The notes beneath the pieces are model-generated. The model worked only from the letters and a program-made list of their open reading frames with translations, did not search any database and was not told the origin of the DNA. A stretch of 64,000 nucleotides of DNA from Sindora glabra (lineage: Eukaryota > Streptophyta > Magnoliopsida > Fabales > Fabaceae). The stretch covers positions 47,148,876 through 47,212,875 of the forward strand of contig CM035231.1 in the NCBI GenBank assembly GCA_020226215.1, written 5' to 3'. This document shows, in pieces, positions 49,266 to 61,098 of this stretch. A program made the position numbers and the translations under genes. The first letter of the stretch is position 1. Each line of letters starts with the position of its first letter.

Positions 49266-50110
49266 AAATTTGAGTAAACTAAATAAAGGAAAGCTGATTA
49301 TGAGACTTGGAAATAGAAATAGAGTTGAAGTGGAATACATAGGATCAATGAAGTAGAAATTAAAGATGGGACATGAGTTTTTTTTATTTAATAATGTAGT
49401 TTATGTACCTTCAATGAGAATGAATTTAATTTTAGTTGTTACCTTGGATTTTGTTAGATACTTTTGTTATTTTGGACATAAAATTGAATTATTTTATAAA
49501 TCTTTTATTGTTAGTGCCAGTTCTATGCATGATGGTTTATATATGAAGTCGATTTAGATTATAATTTCATAAATTCAATAAATTCTATTATGGGTAAAAA
49601 AAGGTGTCGAATTAATGAAAGATCTTCAGTGTTATAGCCCAGTTAATTAGGACACATCTTTGAAGATAGAATTCAAAGACTCATAAAAGGAAAAATACTT
49701 TGTGATTTGGGTTTTTTTTCAAATTTTAGAATATATGTAAATTATATTGAAGAAAAATTTACAGCTAGAGCTAAAAAGGATAATAGAAATAGAAATGAGA
49801 ATATTCTAGAATTGATTCATAATGATATTAATGGGTTTATCACACCTAATGCTATGGGTGGCCATAAATACTTCATCACATTCATTGATGATTACTCCAG
49901 ATTTGGTTAGGTGGAACTGCTAAGTGATAAGTCAAAATTACTGGAAGCCTTTAAGTTATTCTAGGCGACAATTGAACTGAAAGTGGGAAAATAAATAAAG
50001 TACACTAATTCTAATAGAGGTAATAAGTATTATGATAGATATGATGAAATAGGAAGAAACCCTGGGCCTTTTGCAAGATATCTACAAGATTGTAGAATTT
50101 AAGTAATTTA
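49266..50110 (+). pseudogene. Copia protease/integrase remnant
   Basis: LRLGNRNRVEVEYIGSMK-like sequence (about 49300-49350) is followed by FNNVVYVPSMRMNLILVV and SASSMHDGLYMKS, the conserved region before integrase. The integrase core follows as ENILELIHNDINGF and GGHKYFITFIDDYSRFG (49800-49910), where the family has HTDICGP and GG..YFITFIDDYSR. Stops separate the parts. Confidence 0.8.
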
Positions 50111-50269
50111 TACCATGCCTAGTATATCAGAGCAAATTTAAGTTACAAAAAGGAGGAATAGGACTCTTATGGATATGGTGAGATGTATACTGGCCCATAC
50201 TTCATTGCTAAAATTTTTATAGGGTGATGCATTGAGAATAATGGCATATATTCTAAATTAGATTCTTAG

Positions 50270-51100
50270 TAAGTTAGTTGGATGCAGGTGGGTCTTCAAA
50301 ATTAAGAAGGGGTGCTCGAGGTGAAGTTGAGAGATACAAGGCTAAATTGGTAGCAAAAGGTTACACCTAAAGGGAAGACATAGATTACAAAAAAAACTTG
50401 TTTACCGGTTTCAACTAAAGACTCATTCCATGTTATCATAGCTTTGGTGGCTTACTTTGATTTAAAGTTATATTAGATGGATGTAAAAACATCCTTCCTA
50501 AATGGTGATTTAATAGAGACTGTTTATATGAACTAGTCATATGGTTTCTAAGAGAAAGGAAAGAAGCAACTTATGTTTCAACTTAAAAAGTCCATTTATG
50601 GCTTAAAACAAGCTTCTAGATAATGGTATCTTAAGTTTGAAGAGGTAGTAACTTCTCTTGTGTTTAAGAAAAATGCAGTTGACCAGCGTATCTATATGTT
50701 AAAAAGTGTAGGTAGCTTTGTTATTTTGGTACTATACGTGGATGATATTCTCCTTACAAGTAATGATATAAACCTACTGACTAAACAAAACAAATGTTAT
50801 CCAAATATTTTGATATGAAGGATCTTGGAAATACTTCTTATGTTTTAGGAATAAAGATCCATCATGATAGATTCCAAGGTTTGCTTAGCTTGTCTTAGCA
50901 GACTTACATTCAGAAAGTACTGAAGAGGTTCAATATGTTAACCTGCTTTCAAGTTTTTACATCCATTTTAAAAAAAGAAATTTTCTCAAGCCTCATTGTC
51001 CTCAAAGTGATGTTACAATGGAAAGAATGAAGAAAGTCTTATATGCGTTGGTTGTCGGTAGCCTGATGTATACTTAAGTATGTACATATCCTGATATAGC
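50270..51100 (+). pseudogene. Copia reverse transcriptase remnant
   Basis: GCRWVFKIKKG (about 50280) and YKAKLVAKGYT open the domain. MDVKTSFLNGDLIETVY follows near 50480-50525, and LKKSIYGLKQASR.WY near 50580-50625. The catalytic box VILVLYVDDILLTSNDI near 50720-50770 keeps both aspartates. KDLGNTSYVLGIKIHHDR follows. Individual motifs are well kept, but stops and shifts occur between them. Confidence 0.85.
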
Positions 51101-51710
51101 TTATGCTATTAGTGTATTAGGGAGATACTTGACTAATCTTAGTTAAAGATATTGGATTGCTACAAAGAGAGTGATAAGGTACCTTTAGGGTACAAAAGAT
51201 TACATGCTGACTTATAAGAGATCGGGAGATTTCACAATTACAAGCTACTCAAATTCAAATTTCACTGGTTGTCCAGATAATTACAAATCTACATCTGGAT
51301 ACATCTTTATGATGGCAAGAGGAGCTATATTGTGGAGCTATATCGTGGAAAAGTGTTAAGCAGTCCTTAATAGTAACCTCCATTATGGAAGCAGAATATG
51401 TTACATGTTATAAAGCTACTTGTATTGTTGTATGATTAAGGAATTTTATGACTGGTTTCAAGATTACTGAGAGCATCTTAAGACCCTTGACCATTTATTA
51501 TAACAATACTGCTACTATAAACTTTTTTTATAACAATAAAAATTCTGCTTGTACAAAATATTTTGATATAAAATATCAATTTATACGAGAGAAGGTATGT
51601 GAGCATATTACATGTATTGAATATATTTCCACAGATCATATGCTTGTGAATCCACTGACCAAAGGTTTAGCGGTAAGAGTACATCATGATCATGGGATTA
51701 GCTAAGTCTT
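51100..51710 (+). pseudogene. Copia RNase H remnant and polyprotein C-terminus
   Basis: YTSGYIFMMARGAI-like sequence near 51290-51330 is followed by SLIVTSIMEAEYVTCYKAT near 51365-51425. An open stretch (51448-51705) then contains YYNNTATINFFYNNK, KYFDIKYQFIREKV and STDHMLVNPLTKGLAVRV, the family's usual C-terminal order (DN.AAI.., KHIDIK.HFVREK, ..ADPLTKGL). Confidence 0.85.
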
Positions 51711-52184
51711 TAATATCTTGGGTTAGTGGGAGTACTATAATGAAAATTGTTTTCTCGAGATATGTATGAATGAAATATTCATATTTTTGCCATATGTTAT
51801 GCACATTTTAGTTATGACATGTTTATATAGATGTTTAGGCCTTGTCTCAATACCGTAATGAGAATTATGATTCTCATTTAGCATCTTGGGTAGATGCTTC
51901 AACCTAGTGTATAAAGATTTACATATGATTATCACAATTTTGTTATATAAATCTTATTGAGCATAAACTTGTTACGTAAATCCCTATTGGATATTGTATA
52001 TGGTCAATGAGGTGTAAGTGTACAGTATATATATTTCATTGATATCCCTATCAGATACTATGTTTTATATTATTAGATATTTATGATCTCAATGTAGACC
52101 ATTAGATGTAAAAATGTCATATTTTTCTTTTACGTCTTATTAAAGTGGCCATTATTATTGAATTACATGATTCAAGTGGGAGAT
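51711..52184 (+). other. 3' noncoding part of the copia element with polypurine tract
   Basis: Between the polyprotein end and the 3' LTR; no coding. It ends in the tract ttcaagtgggaga (52171-52183), which primes plus-strand synthesis in LTR retrotransposons. Confidence 0.6.
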
Positions 52185-52648
52185 TGTTAATTTTTCTATT
52201 TGTAGACCTATTAATTTAATAATAAAATAAGATGTAAAAGGGTTTAATCCAATATTAAAGTGATTGAATAGCTTGGGCCTAATAGTAATCTAACTCAATC
52301 AATGTGATAATAGATAATTCCATGTGATGGGTAGACTTACCAATTATTATTAATATAAATAAGGGTCACCACTCCTAAACCCTATGATAGATTCTACGCA
52401 CTCCCTATCAGTGTCAAAAAGTTTCCCCAATTAAGTTCTCATCAAGGGTTGATAGAAGCAGTAAATCCTTATTTGGAGTTCGTGATCAAAACCAATTATG
52501 AATAGTTCATGATTTGCAACAAATCTTAATTTCATATTCACATCATAATGGATTCACTAAATAACAATAATAAATTTTTTACGTTTAATATTATTCTTCT
52601 CACATAATTCAATTTGGGATATTATTTTATGAAAATTTGATTTTAACA
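52185..52648 (+). repeat. 3' LTR of the 46.2-52.6 kb copia element
   Basis: It begins tgttaatttttctatttg directly after the polypurine tract and ends attttaaca, keeping canonical TG..CA. It is followed by the target duplication tattc. Confidence 0.88.
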
Positions 52649-53059
52649 TATTCTACATTTATACCTAAAAGAGATTTCATAACAATAGCCCTACAATAGA
52701 TTGTACTAATTGGCAGAACACAAATAGGAATTATTTTAACAAGTTTGAGATAGTATATAAAGCAAGCAGCATGTTTCCAATCTCACATTAAAACATAATG
52801 ATAGTCAAAGGCATATAGTAAATGAAGAAATCAGAGACCTTATTAGACATAAAATCAATGGGATAAAATAGCTCGAAAGTCCTCTTTTTGGTAGAGGTAA
52901 AGCCATTTTCATAAATCATCAACTTGTTTTAACTAGGTAGGGATAGCTCTATTTATAAACTAAGAGCAAAATAATTAAATGTCGATTATTAGTTTAAAAC
53001 TAACATCATAAATCTACTATTATGATAAATTAAGACATTGGTTAAATGCTAAAATAATA
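52649..53059. other. Interior of repeat copy 2 after the copia insertion
   Basis: It begins with the second tattc target copy. No coding sequence or repeat partner was recognised until about 53060, where similarity to copy 1 starts. Confidence 0.4.
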
Positions 53060-54270
53060 TGAAAACTATTGATGAATTGTCACTATGATTGAAAAGGACT
53101 TACACAACAATCACTAAAAATAAATCGACGTTATAATTTTAAGTTCATGAACTATTATGATAATTGAAATGGACTTGAACAATGATTATAACAAATAATT
53201 GACATTGTAAGTTCCTTCATTAATTCTGTTTGAAGTTATCTTTGGTTTCATTTATTTAAACTTATTCAATTTCATTTATTTAAACTTCTTCATAAATAAT
53301 ATTCATTTAAACATCCATATATTATGAGAAAATACCATTATATTAGATATTGATTAATCATAAAAATTAATGTTTTAATGTTTGCCATTTCCTTATTAAT
53401 AGATTTTGAATTTTTATATATTTTTATTATGTAAACAATCAAATATGAAAAGAAAATTATTTTTGAATCAATTTAATACAAAATGTTTATTTATTTCTAT
53501 ATGTCTTCTCTCTATTAATCTATATAGTTCAAATTTCTATTATAAAATTTTAAGTAAAAACAATATAAAGATGAGTAAAGAGAAATAATTCTACAAATTT
53601 AAAAAAATTTAATTATCATTACTCTGTTCATAATGAAAATACAAATAAATAAGTAAGAAAATAATATATTTATAAATTTATACAAAATAACTACACTAAA
53701 TAAGAATAAATAAAAATTACATGTTTACATATAAATACACAAAAACCTAAAAAATTATTATATATTAAAATCTTCATCTTTGATAGAAACTCCAGGATTG
53801 TTGCTAAAATTTCTATACTTTGATTACTTCATGAGATACAAGAAAGTATACAATAGAAGAAGTGGATGGAAGTGGAGTGAGAGATTAGTAGCAATTATCA
53901 TTCACCAACTTTTTCATTCCATTTTTATACCATAAAAATGAGAGAATATATAATAAGAGAAAAATAAAAGTTAAGGTTATTTCAAAGTACACTTTCTCGA
54001 TAAAAGTGGAGTGAGATATTGGCAATAACATTATATACCAAAGGTATTATATTTGAAAGCATATTGAAGAATTATCAGAAGAATTCATACAAAACGACAA
54101 AGTTCAAGCATATATTTATAAGGAGAATATAAACATTGATTATTAAACAAAATCGATATTTTATAATTTTGGGGTTTCCAATGCGACTCATTAACTTTTT
54201 CGACAATGACTATTTACAAGGACCAACGTCTTATACTTCTACAATTTCCAAAGAAACTCTTGAAATGTAT
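53060..54270 (+). repeat. Right block of repeat copy 2, truncated
   Basis: It aligns with about 22083-23400 of copy 1. The last recognisable match is aaactcttgaaatg (about 54252-54266) against gagacttttgaaatg. The final 150-200 bases of copy 1 are missing. The following bases are the splice acceptor of the CW-type gene remnant. Confidence 0.7.
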
Positions 54271-54279
54271 GATGATCAG

Positions 54280-54572
54280 TTGAGAATTTAATGAAGCAAG
54301 ATGTCGGACTTCCTTCCAATTTGGTGGCTGAGAGGTGCCCATCAAAACATGATAATAAGAATAAGGCACACAACTCGACTGACCAAAGAACACTTAAGCT
54401 TCGTATCAAAGTGAAATCTGATTACTCAGCACAAAAGAATGCAGCGATATATAGTAATCTTGGGCTTGGTAATTCTCCATCTTCATTAATGGGAAACAGC
54501 CCTAAGGGAAGTGGAGGCATGCCACCTGTTTCTCAGGAGACTGCTGAGGAATCTCCAACTAGCATAATTCAG
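54280..54572 (+). pseudogene. CW-type gene, first visible exon
   Basis: It follows an ag acceptor at 54278-54279 and reads VENLMKQDVGLPS, then STDQRTLKLRIKVKSD, QKNAAIYSNLGLGNSPSS and EESPTSIIQ, ending before gtagtg. RTLK.RIKV...KN..IY..LGL is a conserved family block. No in-window exon supplies the residues that should precede it; the reading phase demands one more base upstream. Confidence 0.8.
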
Positions 54573-54663
54573 GTAGTGAATATTTTCCATTTCTATGCAT
54601 ACTGCTTTGCTGACAATAGGAGGACAGTAGTTTTTACTTATAAAAAATTCTTTGCTGGAACAG

Positions 54664-55927
54664 GTGATGACTGACTTCCCTGTCCCAGGGCGTGTGCTCA
54701 TATGATTAGAAAAGAAAAAGTTCTTGGAGACAACAGATCTGTTTCTTCTCTGAATGGTCACCAAGAGAACTGTTCCAGGTTCACTTATGAGTCAGACTCC
54801 TTTGTGGGAAATGGCCAATTGTCAAAGAGAAACGTTAGAATAGTGAATAAACGTGAAAGGCAGTTGGAATTGAAGCATATGAGCAGTAATGGTGTTGAGA
54901 ATGAGATGACAATGGATATGAAGAAACGGGTAGGGAGTAGAACTCCAGATCGTAACGAGTTTCTATCTAATGACTTGAAATGCACGCCCTTGTCAAGTTC
55001 TGTTTGTGATGCTGGCGAAATCGCTGAAGCCACTGGTAAGACTTCTGAAATTTGAAGGGGTTTAATAAAGAGGCGGTGAAAGGCAGAATGTTTTCCGCTG
55101 AAGCAATGAAGGAGGAGTCGTTGGAGTCAATATCTTGTCAAGATTTGGACAAGAGCGAGAAACAACATACAGAAAGTGGTTTTGGGGAAAAGGTTTTAGA
55201 GAATAAACAGGCAAGTTCGAACAAGGATAAGTCTATGAATACTAGCTTACATGACTTCTGAAAAGGCCAAGGGTGGTGTAATAAAATGTAAGGTTGATCA
55301 AGATCCTCAAAAGCATGTGATTAGTCAGAAGAAAAAGCCACTATTTGGGGACAAGGGTAAGTTGGAAGAGGATCAGAGTCCCAGTAATGCTGGGACTGTT
55401 GCCAAAAGGGACAATTCAGGGGCTGTTAGTAATGCTGTGATTACTGAAAAGAGAAGTACTGGCTTTGGTGTTTCCTCCTGTAGCAGTAAAATGAATAAGA
55501 TTAAATTACTAAAGGATAATAAGGTTAGCGACAGTGGCAAAAACTCACCAAAAGGGAAAGGATTAGAACCGGTAGTTCTTGGAATGGATTCAATCGACAG
55601 GCATCATGGTCACCAGCCTATAATAAATGCTAAGCTTGATAATTTTGAAAACACAGTGCATATGGGGTTAAAGTGAATGAAAGACTAAGTGCCAATAAAA
55701 TGAGGAACCAGATAGTTGGGCCACGTGTAAAAGATGCTTCAAATGCATTTCCTGTTGCGGAAAATAATCCAGCTGTTGAGATGATTCCAGCAGCAACAGC
55801 AGGTCCTTGTTTAATTGAAGAACATTGGGTGTGTTGCGATAGTTGTCAGAAATGGCGGCTGCTGCCCTTGGGTATGATGCCAGAGCAGCTTCCAGATAAA
55901 TGGTTATGTAGCATGTTAAATTGGCTG
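54664..55927 (+). pseudogene. CW-type gene, second exon with first half of the CW domain
   Basis: It starts VMTDFPVPGRVLI then a stop at 54703, with the family continuation RKEKVLGD picked up in another frame. Further frame changes lie near 55050, 55250 and 55670. The end carries the CW finger: EEHWVCCDSCQKWRLLPLG (55820-55880) and DKWLCSMLNWL (55890-55927), giving W-x-C-x2-C and the KWR..LP core with the third cysteine. The donor context is ctgtgagt, one base short of the expected ctg/gtgagt. Confidence 0.8.
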
Positions 55928-56137
55928 TGAGTTGCTTTTTCTCATTTCGGAGTTATGTACATGCGTGCTGTGCTAGTCTGCTTGACATACATTTTATCAG
56001 TGTGTCAAGCAATAGTTGAGCACTACTTTGAATAAGTATATTTCAGTACAATTCCTTTTCTCTTCATGTTTGCATGCATTCATCTTTGCTGTATATATCA
56101 TTGCCTCCTTATCATTTTTCTTAAACTGAATCTTAAG

Positions 56138-56582
56138 CCTGGAATGAACCAATGTGAAATCAGTGAGGAGGAGACAACAAAATCAGTGCGTGCCTGGTAT
56201 CAAGTGCCAATTTCTGATGGTCGAAATAACATGCAGAATCATGCTACTGAAACGGCAATTGTAATGAGCTCTTCTGGTGCTCTGCAATCTGGCTTGAATA
56301 ATCAGAATCACAATTCTGATGTAATGTCTGATCGAAGAAAGAAGAAACTTGGTATTAAGGAAAAGATGGAAGCAGGAAGTAGTAGTGATCCATTTTTGTT
56401 CTCAGCCTCCACAAAGAAAGATCCACAAGATTCTGTGAAAAATAGAAGGTTAACCGTCATGGACCAGCATTCTACAGAGTCTAACCCAATGAAAAAAACT
56501 AGTTCTCAACATCCAAGGAAGCTGCACAACTCGGTGGCTGAGAAACACATGGCTAAAAAGAGCGATAAACAAATAAGCAGAG
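56138..56582 (+). pseudogene. CW-type gene, third exon completing the CW domain
   Basis: After the ag at 56136-56137 it reads PGMNQCEISEEETTK, which supplies the fourth zinc-binding cysteine and matches the family. It then runs open through HSTESNPMKKTSSQHPRK to KKSDKQISR, ending before gtactt. The frame fits the previous exon only if that exon ends after ctg at 55927. Confidence 0.8.
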
Positions 56583-56683
56583 GTACTTTATTCATTTTAT
56601 GTTGATTAACTCATGCTTTTGGATATGATTCTATGGTGGGATATTTCTGAATGAAAATGCCAATGTGGTGATTACATGTGTAG

Positions 56684-58544
56684 GTAATGGGAAGCATGCT
56701 AAGTTGAAACGCAAAATGGAGGTTGATCAATATAAGTGTGCAACTCCTAAGAAGTCTAAGACTCAAGATATGTACTATGCTGATAAACGGGTGAATCGTA
56801 ACATGGATCTTGAGATGGTAAGCTCGATTTCAAGAAATGATTTGGCGGCAGAGGTTACTGGTATGGATATGAGGAAATATGATGAATATTGTTTATCTGA
56901 GAATGCAAAGGACAAGTTAGAAGTTCCCATAAAGAATGAAGGAGTCCAGACTCAGGTCTTTCCTAATGATGAGTCTTTGAATTTAATGAACAACAATACA
57001 AAGGATGGTTCAGTGAAGAAGAGAAAATAGAAGGACAGGCAGGATAATGATAATCATGGCGACAAATTCTCGTTGCAGGATGATAGTACAAGTGGATCTA
57101 GGACGAAAAAGATGTATACAGTTTTGAGTAAGGAAGGGAAGTCCATTATAGAAGGTGAACATAAACTGAATAGAAAAGGCAAGGTAAGCCAAGTTTGCCT
57201 TTGGGTGGTGGGGACCATGAGACTGTTGATGGTGAAGTCAGAAGTGCTGATAGGGGCCAGGAGCAAAGGAAGCATAGAAAAAATCTCGTCTCAACCAACA
57301 TTGGAGGGAATTGATCCGTTGGGCCGGGATTTGGGCTCTGGGCAACCGTCACTGGCAGCAACTTCAAGCTCCTCCAAGGTTTCAGGATCCCACAAAGCTA
57401 GAACCAACTTTGATGGTGTGAAAAATTCACCTGTAGGATCTGTTACCTCATCTCCTTTAAGGACTTCCAACATGGATAAGCTTATATTGGCAGGAGGAGA
57501 CACTTCATGGAAAGATGATGGTATAAAAGGTGGGTCTCTCGTCATTGAGTTCCAAAAAATGCTTGAATAACGGGGGAAAAGCAAATAACAAAAATGAAGG
57601 AGAAGGTTTCATTTGATTTACATCCTCAATCCCAAAAGCTTTCTTCAATAAAATATCGGGTTGGAGGTGCTAATGACCACTGCAGAGTCCAATCTAAAAC
57701 TTCTTGTGAGGTTAAAGATGATCATTTGCTGAATGCTGGTGTTTCTACTGTGAAACAACATGGCTGTGGTGCCAATGGCACACATCGTGGAGACAGAATG
57801 AAGAACAACCAGGAAAGTGAACTTCATGGGCAGAAATCTGGTATAGATATATCATCATTGAAAGGTATAGCGAAGGACAGAAGATTTGGTTCGGAGTTTG
57901 ATAGGGATACAATGAAGGTTTCAGTTGCAAAGAATGCTTATTCCAGAATTGGTGGGAGTTATGAGCTGGCAGTTGATACCAATGATCATGCTTCTGGTCA
58001 TGAGACAATAAATGATGCTAAGCCTACACGTGAGAGTGACCATATAAGAAAGAAAAATCTTGTGAGACATCAGTCAAGTGAAAATGGAAAGCAATCTGAG
58101 CCAAAACAGGAAGACTTTGGAGATGCTTCGTGTGCAGCTGATAGGAAAAGGCTCTCCCAGCAGAACCTGACTCAAGGCTTTGACGGAGAAAACAAAGCTG
58201 ATCCAGCACATATGGTATCAAGAGATGGGCCATCAAAAGTTTTTCCACCTTTAGACAGCAAAGGTAGAAAGGAAACATTATCTGTGGATTCCAGATCTGC
58301 TCGAGTCTCAAAAGGAAGTTATGTCTGGGGACCAGTCCATGCGCCCAGCAATGGTGATGTGGCCAGGTTAGTGAAATGTTCTGTTGATGCTACTGGCAAG
58401 GGTGATGTTAATCGGTGTTCAGGAAAATTTGAATTTGATCATCAACCCACCATGTCAAGTCCTGTGAGAACGAGTTCTAGCCAAAATGCTTTTAACACCC
58501 TGAAAGAAGCCACAAAACTAAAAGATACAGCAGATCATTATAAG
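56684..58544 (+). pseudogene. CW-type gene, large fourth exon
   Basis: It joins in phase to the third exon (G-NGKHAKLKRK). A TAG at 57028 interrupts GSVKKRK-stop-KDRQDND. Frame changes lie near 57190-57290, 57530 and 57600. Family-like blocks are LAATSSSSKVSGSHKA, GSVTSSPLRTSN and KKCLNNGGKANNKNEGEG. A long open run of over 300 codons (57594-58544) follows, rich in lysine, serine and aspartate and probably disordered, ending KLKDTADHYK before gtaacc. Confidence 0.8.
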
Positions 58545-58650
58545 GTAACCTGAAGAACTTGAGGATTCTCCTTTCTAGTTATTTGATTGCGACTAGGGTC
58601 TTTCTTCCTGAGACTGATGATTTAAACTTTAATTGCTATTTCTTTTGTAG

Positions 58651-58808
58651 AACTCTGGGTTTGAGTTTGAAAGGAACGACACCTACTTTAATGCTGCCTT
58701 GGAGTTTCTTCATGGAGCATCTACTCTAGAAAATTGCCAGACCGACAGTTTCAGGCATGGGGAGATGAGTCAAATGCAGATTTATGCTAGCACAGCTAAA
58801 CTATTTGA
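58651..58808 (+). pseudogene. CW-type gene, fifth exon
   Basis: It reads NSGFEFERNDTYFNAALEFL, HGASTLENC and HGEMSQMQIYASTAKLFE, a conserved C-terminal block of the family. Acceptor tgtag at 58646-58650, donor gtaagt at 58809. The phase (two bases carried over) agrees with the exon at 61099. Confidence 0.85.
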
Positions 58809-61098
58809 GTAAGTAAATATCTGAAGCTTTTAGTTTTTCTTTTCAACGACCCAAGATATTCCCATTTTCTTTTACCTGTTGTGTGTTTATCGCGTGGGAT
58901 GACACCATTGTTGGGCCGAGGGCTTATAGATATTTAAGTTAGGGAAAAAATTAGACTGTTTGGTGTAATTTATTGCAGCAAAGTACCCAAAGATCACTTT
59001 CTTTTATTTAAGTGTAATCGCATACGGAAATTCACCACGATACCCAAAAGATGAAACAACATATTTATGATACGTTTCAAGAAGACCGAAAGAACCAAAG
59101 CAGAAATCTCTTTTACCACACATTAAAATTGAAAAAAATTTAATTTAATATGAATAAAAAAAACAAAAGATTAAAAACTTATAAGAATTAAAATTGAAAA
59201 ACTTTTAACTTTATAAAAATTAAATTAGTATAAAATTTTAATTATAAATAAAATTTATAAAAATTCAATTTTTTAGAAGTTAAAATAAAAATAAATAAGA
59301 ACTTAGAGACATAGTAATATATTATTATTTAACAATTTGGATGTTAATTAAACTTGATCTATCTATTTATTTGAGATTTTTAATTGGTGTTACTGTTTGA
59401 AGATAAAATAGTAACATGCTATTATTTGATAATTTAGTTATTAATTATATTTGATTTATCTATTTATTTGATATTTTTTTTGGTGTTACTGTTTTAGAAT
59501 AAAACAGTAATATCCTCTTCTTTGACAGTTTGATTATTAATTAGACTTGAAATGAAATAGTAACATGTTACTGTCTAGAGAACAGATAGTAACATGTTAT
59601 TATTTAGCAATTTGATTGTTAATTAGACTTAATTTTTTTATTTATTTAAATTTTTTTATTAGTGTTACTATTTTGAAATAAAATAGTAACATCCTATTTT
59701 TTGACAATTTGATTGTTAATTAGACTTAAAATGAAATAGTAACATATCATTGTCTAGAGAACAGACAGTAATATGCTATTATTTGGTAATTTGATTATTA
59801 ATTAGACTTGATTTATCCATTTATTTAAAATTTTTGGTTGATGTTATTATTTTAAAACAAAACAGTAACATATTACTATCTAGAAAATAAGTAGTAATAT
59901 GTTATTATTCATTTATTTAGAGTTTTTACTTGATGTTACTATTTTAGAACGAAACAGTAACATTCCCTTCTTTAACAGTTTGATTGTTAATTAAACTTAA
60001 TTTATCCATTTATTTGAGATTTTTTATTGGTGTTACTATTTTCGAACGAAATAGTAACATGTTACTATTTAATTTACAAACATTAATATATTATTTTTTA
60101 ATAGTTTTATTTATTAAGAAAATTATTATGGCACTACTAGACACCAAAAGAGTTAGAGAGCAAAAGTTTAATATGAGATTCGAATGAATTTGAATTGATA
60201 AAAATAATATCAAAGTTGAAAAATAATAAGAAAATAAAGAAAAATCATTGAAAAAGACCTTTTTTAACTAAACCAGAGTAGGCAAAACACCTTTGACATT
60301 TGTAAGTACGTAGATCTCGAAAAGTTATATGAAATAAAAAAATTTACTTAAAACGAATAATCGAGCACAAAGTTATGATCATTCAAAGTTTTGAACTCAA
60401 TTTCCACATTTTTAACTAGGTGGACTTCATTAAACTCACATTTTCTTATTTTCTATTGAAAGAGCATATGAAGACAATTGAAAACAAGTAGTCATATGCA
60501 AAAATTGGTTAACTAATGATGGATTCATGACTTTTTAAAGTTTGTAATTAATTACTGCATTCTCACAGTTAAAAAAAGGGTAATTTTGATATATAACATT
60601 CATAAATCATAAAATCGGAACTTATTTGAAAAAAAGTCCAGCGCTAAGTTATTTATTTTTTTATTGGTAAAATTACATCTTTCAAATAGGTTAGAGGATC
60701 TGTTGTAGACTATTGTTGTGCATTTAGTGTTAAGACTTCAATTGTGGAAGTAAGAAATTAATTGAAAGTTTTTTTAGTGAATGTATTTCTTTGTTCTCTC
60801 CTATTCTTCCTTTTGGGGTTTTGAATTTTTCTTCAGTATAAATCTGTCAAACAATATAAGCTATAACATCTAGGATGCTGAGCTTGTTGATTCAGTTGGA
60901 TTACAATATAAGCTATTACCCTTCCTTCACCTAGTTGTAGCAATGTACAGAAGTCTGCTTGAGTGGATTATATGTTGCTTTTCCTATTCTAATACATGGG
61001 TTTGGAGCCAGCATGTTATCTTTTTTTTTTCCCTTCAAGTGGAGTATGTGATGCTTTTTCTACACTAATACATGAAATGCTTTTTAAAATTTTTTTAG
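58809..61098 (+). other. Large intron of the CW-type gene remnant
   Basis: Between donor gtaagt and acceptor tttttttag. About 2.3 kb, mostly AT-rich. It contains the tandem array at about 59300-60085 and otherwise no recognised gene. Confidence 0.7.
59300..60085 (+). repeat. Tandem repeat array, roughly 90-97 bp subunits
   Basis: The motif gttactrtttt.raa.raaayagtaac occurs near 59387, 59484, 59664, 59844, 59934 and 60031. The spacings (97, 180, 180, 90 and 97) fit a 90-97 bp subunit with a higher-order 180-bp unit. Between them, ttgattgttaattagactt and the partly palindromic agtaacatgttact recur. Confidence 0.8.

Larger units (their letters stand above)
46248..52648 (+). mobile_element. Ty1/copia retrotransposon with LTRs and target duplication
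   Basis: LTRs of 463-464 bp (46248-46710 and 52185-52648) flank the element, with tattc duplicated on both sides (46243-46247 and 52649-52653). A primer-binding site ttggtattagagtc follows the 5' LTR (tRNA-Met type). A polypurine tract caagtgggaga precedes the 3' LTR. Inside, in copia order on the plus strand, are gag, protease region, integrase, RT and RNase H. The polyprotein is broken by many stops and frame changes, so the element cannot encode its own proteins. Confidence 0.93.
44020..54270. mobile_element. Large DNA-transposon-like repeat, copy 2 (interrupted, right end cut)
   Basis: The left block 44020-44515 matches 16560-17077 plus 19822-19860. The right block 53060-54270 matches 22083-23590 but stops short of that copy's last part. 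Interior sequence differs from copy 1. A copia element (46248-52648) lies inside. The right side ends about 10 bases before the first visible exon of the CW-type gene remnant. Confidence 0.5.

Noticed and set aside
57054..58311. Several minus-strand open frames
   Set aside because: Antisense shadows of the fourth exon of the CW-type remnant.
57594..58553. 319-codon frame as an independent gene
   Set aside because: It is the undamaged part of the fourth exon of the CW-type remnant; both sides continue the same family sequence in other frames.
59300..60085. CRISPR-like array
   Set aside because: Units are 90-97 bp, diverged and without unique equal spacers; this is a plant intronic minisatellite.
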